From positions 1 to 10,597 of the forward strand of contig CAZUAH010000489.1 in assembly GCA_964617665.1 (NCBI GenBank): a stretch of 10,597 nucleotides of DNA, written 5' to 3'. A program made the position numbers and the translations under genes. The notes beneath the pieces are model-generated. The model worked only from the letters and a program-made list of their open reading frames with translations, was not told the DNA's origin and made no database searches. The DNA comes from JADHUC01 sp964617665. Its GTDB lineage: Bacteria > Planctomycetota > Planctomycetia > Pirellulales > Pirellulaceae. Below, one piece after another: positions 5,828-10,597 of this stretch (positions are counted from its first letter, which is position 1; every line of letters begins with the position of its first letter).

Positions 5828-7921
5828 CTACTCATAACGCAACGCATCGATTGGATTCAGACGGGATGCCTTCCAGGCTGGGTAGTAGCCGAAGGTTACA
5901 CCGACGGTTGCCGAAACGACGACGGCGACTATGGCTGCAGCAACCGAGGCCCGTGTCGGCCAAGCCATGATCAGCCCGACCAGCAACGAAGCCCCACGTC
6001 CCGTAAGTATCCCTATCAGCCCGCCGACTATACACAGAACGACCGACTCGACGATAAACTGTCGCCAGATGTCCTTCGCATTGGCGCCGACGGCCATCCG
6101 CAAACCGATTTCGCGAGTTCGTTCTGTGACGGACACCAACATGATGTTCATGATGCCCACGCCACCTACGATCAGCGACACAGTGGCTACAGACAATGCC
6201 AAACCCGACAATAATCGAATTGTGTTCTCCAAGGCATTGGATACCTCGGCCATATCGCGAACGACAAAATCGTCGCCACCTGCTACGGTGCCATGACGGT
6301 CGCGGAGCACCTGAGTCACCTCTTCCGTAGCGGCAACCATCGCAACCGGAGTTTCCGCTTTCACCAATATCTGGCTGAGACTTTCGCTACGCACATGCCT
6401 GTCCCGCCCGGGCAGCCTGCTTGTCAAACCCTTTCCGGGATAGCGAGGTGACTGCCTGGCAGCGACTGTGTATCTCGTTGAGCCCTGGCCGCTGATTCGA
6501 TATTTGATTGTAGTCCAGGGGGCTACCAGAATGTCGTCCTGATCAACGCCCAACAAGTTCGCTCCTTTCTCCCTGAGCACACCGACAACCTTGAACGGTT
6601 CGTTCTTTACTCGGACTTCCTGACCGATTGGATACTGCTGGCCAAACAGCTCGCGGGCCAAAGTCTGGCCGATCAGGCATACCTTTGCGCCGCTGCGAAC
6701 TTCACGCTCGTTGAACGCTCGGCCGAATTCCATGTCTGTCCAATTTCGCGCGATCAGGAAGTCAGGCGTACTGCCCAGCAAGTAGATGGGAATCCAGTTG
6801 CGATTGCCATGGACGACCTGCGCGCGCGCGCGGACGACGGGCGCTGCGCATACAACGTTGGGACATTCGCGTGCGATTGCTTGAGCATCAGCTGCTGTCA
6901 GTGATTGGGCATTACCCTGTGCGGCCCCACGTCTAAGCGGCGCTGGAATCACCAGCAGCGTATTGGCCCCCATATTCGAGACCGTGATTTCAATGGCGTC
7001 CGATGCCCCTTGGCTGATTTCCATCATAGCGATTACGGCCGCCACACCGATGATGATACCCAGCATGGTCAAGACGGTGCGCATGACGTTTCGTCGCAGA
7101 GCCTGCAACGCGATCCGGACCGAACCGGCGACGATGCGTGGCGCATTACTCCTTCGCCGCTCGATGAATGGGGCGACTGGCTCAGAGGACGCGTCGGCAT
7201 CCACTTGTGTCGATGACGGTACGTCGACCGATTCCTCACGCGGATCTTCGACGATCTGTCCATCGGAAATGCGAATCACACGATCTGCGTGTCGTGCCAC
7301 ATCGGGATCGTGGGTCACCAACAACAGCGTGATATTCCTTTCCTGATTCAACTGCCGAAACAACTGCAGGATTTCGTCGCCCGTGTGTGAATCGAGGTTC
7401 CCCGTGGGTTCGTCGGCCAACAGCAATGCGGGCTCGTTGATGAGCGACCGGGCGATGGCGACGCGCTGCTGTTCGCCACCCGATAACTGGGCCGGGGAAT
7501 GGTCGAGCCGTTCTTTCAGCCCTACGGTTTCCAACAGATCTCGGCTGAGCCGACGCAGTTGACGATTGGTGCGCTTTCCCGGCGAGTAGCCTGCGGGCAT
7601 TCTTACGTTGTCGTAAGCCGACATGCGGGCCAGCAGATTGAAACTCTGAAAGACGAAACCAATGCGACTGCCGCGAAGTGTGGCCAATTGAGTGCGGGAC
7701 AATCGCGTCACGTCGATGCCGTCCAGCCGATAGGATCCGGACGTCGGCCGATCTAGGCAGCCCAGCAGATTCATCAACGTTGTCTTGCCAGAACCGGATG
7801 ATCCCATCAACGCAACCAATTCGCCTCGCTCGATGGTCAACGAGACGGCTTTCAATACAGGCAAGTCGATCTCGCCCACGTGGTATGTCTTCGTGATATC
7901 TCGAAGTTCGATCAACGGCAT
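5828..7921 (-). CDS. MacB-type ABC transporter, ATPase fused to FtsX-like permease
   Basis: An inner-membrane ATPase/permease that drives a MacA-MacB-TolC pump by mechanotransmission. Residues 1-225 are the nucleotide-binding domain: Walker A GSSGSGKT (40-47), Q-loop Q92, signature LSGGE (146-150), Walker B LLLADE (166-171) and H-loop His204, all intact. A charged linker (about 226-262) leads to the first membrane helix (about 281-300), a large periplasmic domain, then three C-terminal helices (about 571-595, 623-642, 660-678) and the family-typical ending NPIDALRYE. At 697 residues it is longer than E. coli MacB (about 650). The extra length is in the linker and in a periplasmic insert of about 45 residues (roughly 472-516) between WTTIKYR and ILVKAETP. 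It starts 19 bases after the MacA-like stop, with no evident Shine-Dalgarno, which suggests translational coupling. It corresponds in role to PvdT. The substrate is unknown. Confidence 0.93.
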   Translation of the reverse strand: MPLIELRDITKTYHVGEIDLPVLKAVSLTIERGELVALMGSSGSGKTTLMNLLGCLDRPTSGSYRLDGIDVTRLSRTQLATLRGSRIGFVFQSFNLLARMSAYDNVRMPAGYSPGKRTNRQLRRLSRDLLETVGLKERLDHSPAQLSGGEQQRVAIARSLINEPALLLADEPTGNLDSHTGDEILQLFRQLNQERNITLLLVTHDPDVARHADRVIRISDGQIVEDPREESVDVPSSTQVDADASSEPVAPFIERRRSNAPRIVAGSVRIALQALRRNVMRTVLTMLGIIIGVAAVIAMMEISQGASDAIEITVSNMGANTLLVIPAPLRRGAAQGNAQSLTAADAQAIARECPNVVCAAPVVRARAQVVHGNRNWIPIYLLGSTPDFLIARNWTDMEFGRAFNEREVRSGAKVCLIGQTLARELFGQQYPIGQEVRVKNEPFKVVGVLREKGANLLGVDQDDILVAPWTTIKYRISGQGSTRYTVAARQSPRYPGKGLTSRLPGRDRHVRSESLSQILVKAETPVAMVAATEEVTQVLRDRHGTVAGGDDFVVRDMAEVSNALENTIRLLSGLALSVATVSLIVGGVGIMNIMLVSVTERTREIGLRMAVGANAKDIWRQFIVESVVLCIVGGLIGILTGRGASLLVGLIMAWPTRASVAAAIVAVVVSATVGVTFGYYPAWKASRLNPIDALRYE

Positions 7922-7940
7922 GATTCTGATCTGAGCTGGT

Positions 7941-9218
7941 CTACTGGCTGGATTGAGATCTGTTTTTCGGTTTCACTACCCTGGAGATGAAGCTGCTTAC
8001 GAAATCCCGTCTTCGTTGACGGACCGTACCGACAACGGCTTCAAGGTCGGCTTCCAGCCCATCGCCCTGGACCTCAGTGACCATTCCGTCTGAAAGGCCG
8101 AGGGTTACGGTGATCGGCCTAACGAGCCCCTCCTCGGCACGCACCCAGATCGTTGGTGAGTCGGCTTCGATCTTCGGGGATTCGTCAGCTCCGTCTTCGT
8201 CTTGTGGTGCTTTGTATGCGGAACGGGCGGCGGGTGTGATCTGTTCCCAAGTCGGCTTCCAACGCAACGCCTGATTGGGGACCAGCAACACGTCGGTGCG
8301 GCGAGCCACTTCGAACTGCAGGTTGGCTGTCATGTAGGGCAACAGCTTGTCATGGGTGTTCTCGATATCAACAACGACTCCGTAGGTCACTACGTTTTGG
8401 GACATGCTGGCATTCAGACGTATCTGTGACACCTTGCCGCTGAACGTCGTATCGCGGAACGCGTCGACGTTGGAGGTAACTTTCTGACCAATGTGCACGT
8501 CGCCTACATCTGCCTCGTTGACCGCAGCCCACACCTGCATCTTGCTGAGATCGCGGGCCAACAGAAACAGACTGGGCGCGTTCAAGCCCGCAACCACCGT
8601 TTGCCCCACGTTGACGCGACGGTCGATGATCACGCCGTCGATCGGTGACGCGATGGTGGCGTAACCCAGGTCGATCTCGGCCTGCTTTTTCGCAATGTTG
8701 GCTTGTTCCACCTTGGCTTCGCCGACCGCGATGTCAGCTTTGGCCATCTCGTATTGGGCAACAGCCTGGTCGTATTCGGTCTCAGAGTTGGTCTTGCGAA
8801 GCTTCTCTGCACGTTCGTAGTCCTGTTCAACGCGGTTCAGATGGGCGCGGTGGCGAGTCAGTTCCGCTTCCGTGAGTTTCAGTATGGCACGCGACCTGTC
8901 CAGGGCGGCCAAGTATGGCGAGTCGTCCAATTGCGCCAGGACAGCTCCCTTTGTGACCTCGGAACAGAAGTCAACCGTCTCCCCCGGCTGCTGCAAATCC
9001 GGCCCAAATTCTTTGATTCGTCCATTGATCTGAGCGCCGACGTCAATGACTTCCATAGGCTCGACTGTACCCGTGGCGCTGATAGCGATCAGCAGTTCAT
9101 CCCGTTGAATAGGCAATGATCGAAACCTAGGTGTCTCGTCCCAACCCGACGCCCAGTACCAGATTCCGACCACACAAGCCGCGATTGCCAGCAGGATGAT
9201 CGCGAAGGTGAGTCTCAT
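7941..9218 (-). CDS. MacA/HlyD-type periplasmic adaptor subunit
   Basis: A membrane-fusion protein that links the MacB-like permease to an outer membrane channel. It has 425 residues. The N-terminal segment TFAIILLAIAACVVGIWYW (residues 4-22) is a single membrane anchor without a lipobox-type cleavage context. The first half of the lipoyl domain is near 45-100 (SATGTVEPMEVIDVGAQING), followed by an alpha-helical hairpin at about 101-183 rich in Glu, Lys and Ala. The second lipoyl half (YATIASPIDGVIIDRRVNVGQTV) follows, then the beta-barrel and membrane-proximal domains. Residues 334-356 form an acidic insert (EDGADESPKIEADSP) within the membrane-proximal part, and the C-terminus is basic. It follows the cyclic-peptide exporter by 13 bases and precedes the MacB-like gene by 19, so all three are almost certainly cotranscribed. 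Its role corresponds to PvdR. Confidence 0.92.
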   Translation of the reverse strand: MRLTFAIILLAIAACVVGIWYWASGWDETPRFRSLPIQRDELLIAISATGTVEPMEVIDVGAQINGRIKEFGPDLQQPGETVDFCSEVTKGAVLAQLDDSPYLAALDRSRAILKLTEAELTRHRAHLNRVEQDYERAEKLRKTNSETEYDQAVAQYEMAKADIAVGEAKVEQANIAKKQAEIDLGYATIASPIDGVIIDRRVNVGQTVVAGLNAPSLFLLARDLSKMQVWAAVNEADVGDVHIGQKVTSNVDAFRDTTFSGKVSQIRLNASMSQNVVTYGVVVDIENTHDKLLPYMTANLQFEVARRTDVLLVPNQALRWKPTWEQITPAARSAYKAPQDEDGADESPKIEADSPTIWVRAEEGLVRPITVTLGLSDGMVTEVQGDGLEADLEAVVGTVRQRRRDFVSSFISRVVKPKNRSQSSQ

Positions 9219-9226
9219 CGCTAAGG

Positions 9227-9231
9227 CCCTC
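9227..9231 (-). promoter_or_regulatory. Shine-Dalgarno GAGGG of the adaptor gene
   Basis: On the minus strand GAGGG lies 8 bases before the ATG at 9218 and directly abuts the stop codon of the exporter gene before it, so translation of the two genes is probably linked. Confidence 0.6.
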
Positions 9232-10597
9232 TTACAGTTTGTCTGTCGCCACTTCCTGTGGCAGTTCGCGCTGTGGAACCTGGACAGCCTTCCCGTCCTC
9301 CAGCTTCACAACGCGATCGGCACAGGCGAAGTAACGGTCGTCATGGGTAATCGCCAATACCGACTTGCCTTGCTCTTTCAGTTCCGGGAGCAGCTTCAAG
9401 TAGAACGTTCTTTTGAACACCGGATCTTGATCGGCGGCCCATTCATCGAACAAGTAGAACGGGCGATCCTCCAAGTAGGCGGTAACGAGCGCCAACCGCT
9501 TCCGCTGTCCCCGCGATAGCCTTGTTGTTGAGAAGACGCCGTCTTCTACACTGACGACGTGATCCAACTCCAAGAGCTCTAGGTAATCCCGCGCTCGTCG
9601 GTCGAGGTCGGCACAGTCCATTCCCAGAAGACTGTCGAAGAGTGTCGGGTCATCGAAGACCGCCGAGAACAGTTGTCGGTAGCTCTCCCGGTTCTCTGCA
9701 GCGATCGGTTCGCCGTCTAGGCAGATCTCACCGTCGTCGGGAACATAGAGACCCGTGATGATCTTCGCCAGCGTTGTTTTGCCGCTCCCATTGCCACCGA
9801 CGACAAACACAATCTCCCCGGGAGAGAGCGTTAGGTTGATGGGACCCAGCAAGAATCGGTGTTCCTCTTCTTCGTCTCGGTATACGTGAGTGACACCGCA
9901 CAACTCGATTCGCTCCCACGTTTCGACCGCGCGAAGCAGTCCGGTTTCCGGTTCTTCCTTTTCCAGCATGATTCCTAATTCTCTGATTTTGTCCATCGAA
10001 ATCGTGGCTCGACTCATCAGAGGTAGCCACGCCACGATTCGTTCCAGCGGTGACATCAGGTACAGGATGGTCAGCGTGTAGCCGGTCAATGTTGCGGCAT
10101 CGACGTCTTGGATTTTGGGCCAAGCAAACAACATCAGCCCGATGGCCACAAAGGCCACGAAACGTCCCCAGATAACCGATACGCCCTGTAGACTGAAGCC
10201 GATGACCTGGTTGCGTCTGACTTCCGCGACAGCCGATTCCAACACTTCGTCGATGAATTCTGTGCGACGATCGCGGTGGGTTTTCAGTTCCTTGATGCCT
10301 TCGATCAAAAAACGGATGTTCTTGAGCACGTCGTCTTGAGCCTCACGGCCCCGCTTGAGGTAGATGCGTGCCCAGCGTGTTCCGTACAGGTAACTGGAGA
10401 CTCCAATAGCCGCGACGGTCAAGGCGCCGACTAACAGGCCCGGCGACATCCAACCCAAGTAGACTGCACCGCAAAGCAGAATTACGATGTTGACGCACAG
10501 TACAGGAACGCTGTTCATCGTCTGAGTAATCACGGCCACGTCACCCGTCAGCGACGCGAGCATTCGTGCGGAGCCTATATTCTCCAGGTTCACTAAT
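9232..10597 (-). CDS. Cyclic peptide export ABC transporter, PvdE/SyrD/YojI type (5' partial)
   Basis: An inner-membrane exporter of the family that moves peptide siderophores or lipopeptides (PvdE for pyoverdine, SyrD for syringomycin). The frame runs off the window at 10597. The GTG at 10593 is internal, and I estimate that about 100 N-terminal residues with the first membrane helices are missing. Numbered from that GTG, membrane segments lie near 30-47, 52-70, 133-158 and 167-192. The nucleotide-binding domain has Walker A GGNGSGKT (266-273), the atypical signature LSRGQRKRLAL (359-369) in place of LSGGQ, and Walker B FYLFDE (379-384) followed by WAADQDP. The H-loop is His417 in THDDRYF. 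The LSRGQ and FDEWAADQDP pair, with FSAVFDD before them, is characteristic of this family and not of general lipid or drug exporters. It is the first visible gene of the minus-strand operon; its promoter is outside the window. Confidence 0.93.
   Translation of the reverse strand, partial: LVNLENIGSARMLASLTGDVAVITQTMNSVPVLCVNIVILLCGAVYLGWMSPGLLVGALTVAAIGVSSYLYGTRWARIYLKRGREAQDDVLKNIRFLIEGIKELKTHRDRRTEFIDEVLESAVAEVRRNQVIGFSLQGVSVIWGRFVAFVAIGLMLFAWPKIQDVDAATLTGYTLTILYLMSPLERIVAWLPLMSRATISMDKIRELGIMLEKEEPETGLLRAVETWERIELCGVTHVYRDEEEEHRFLLGPINLTLSPGEIVFVVGGNGSGKTTLAKIITGLYVPDDGEICLDGEPIAAENRESYRQLFSAVFDDPTLFDSLLGMDCADLDRRARDYLELLELDHVVSVEDGVFSTTRLSRGQRKRLALVTAYLEDRPFYLFDEWAADQDPVFKRTFYLKLLPELKEQGKSVLAITHDDRYFACADRVVKLEDGKAVQVPQRELPQEVATDKL

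Overview
The window looks like a piece of a planctomycete chromosome, probably from the Pirellulales. The basis is from memory, not a search. The first gene ends a surface protein of the kind those bacteria encode in large numbers: a D-x-DTG-x-NN-x-QNFP beta-sandwich repeat followed by a C-terminal HExxHxxGxxD metalloprotease-like domain. The small secreted protein at 1213-1815 also resembles short hypothetical proteins I associate with planctomycetes. Base composition is moderately GC-rich and codon use looks even across the genes.

Layout. Positions 1-851 (+) are the 3' end of the surface protein. It contains two short heptanucleotide tandem arrays, in opposite orientation, that add codons without breaking the frame. 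Positions 852-1212 hold no gene, but do hold a strong 7-bp hairpin at 961-978. Positions 1213-1815 (+) encode a small secreted protein of unknown function. Positions 2084-4012 (+), possibly starting earlier, encode a TolC-like outer membrane efflux lipoprotein. Positions 4013-4474 are a gene-free gap between convergent units.

From 10597 down to 4475 there are four closely spaced minus-strand genes that look like one operon. In order of transcription they are: a PvdE/SyrD-type cyclic peptide export ABC transporter (5' end outside the window), a MacA/PvdR-like periplasmic adaptor, a MacB/PvdT-like ABC permease-ATPase, and a GT1 glycosyltransferase of the CrtX/macrolide-glycosyltransferase type.

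Together, the PvdE-like exporter, MacA, MacB and the nearby TolC match the parts list used for nonribosomal peptide secretion in other bacteria (PvdE plus PvdRT-OpmQ for pyoverdine; SyrD plus a MacAB-type pump for syringomycin-like lipopeptides). The glycosyltransferase could decorate the product or inactivate it inside the cell. The best inference is that the window covers the export and resistance end of a biosynthetic cluster whose synthetase genes, if present, lie beyond 10597. No synthetase domain is visible here, so the product is unknown.
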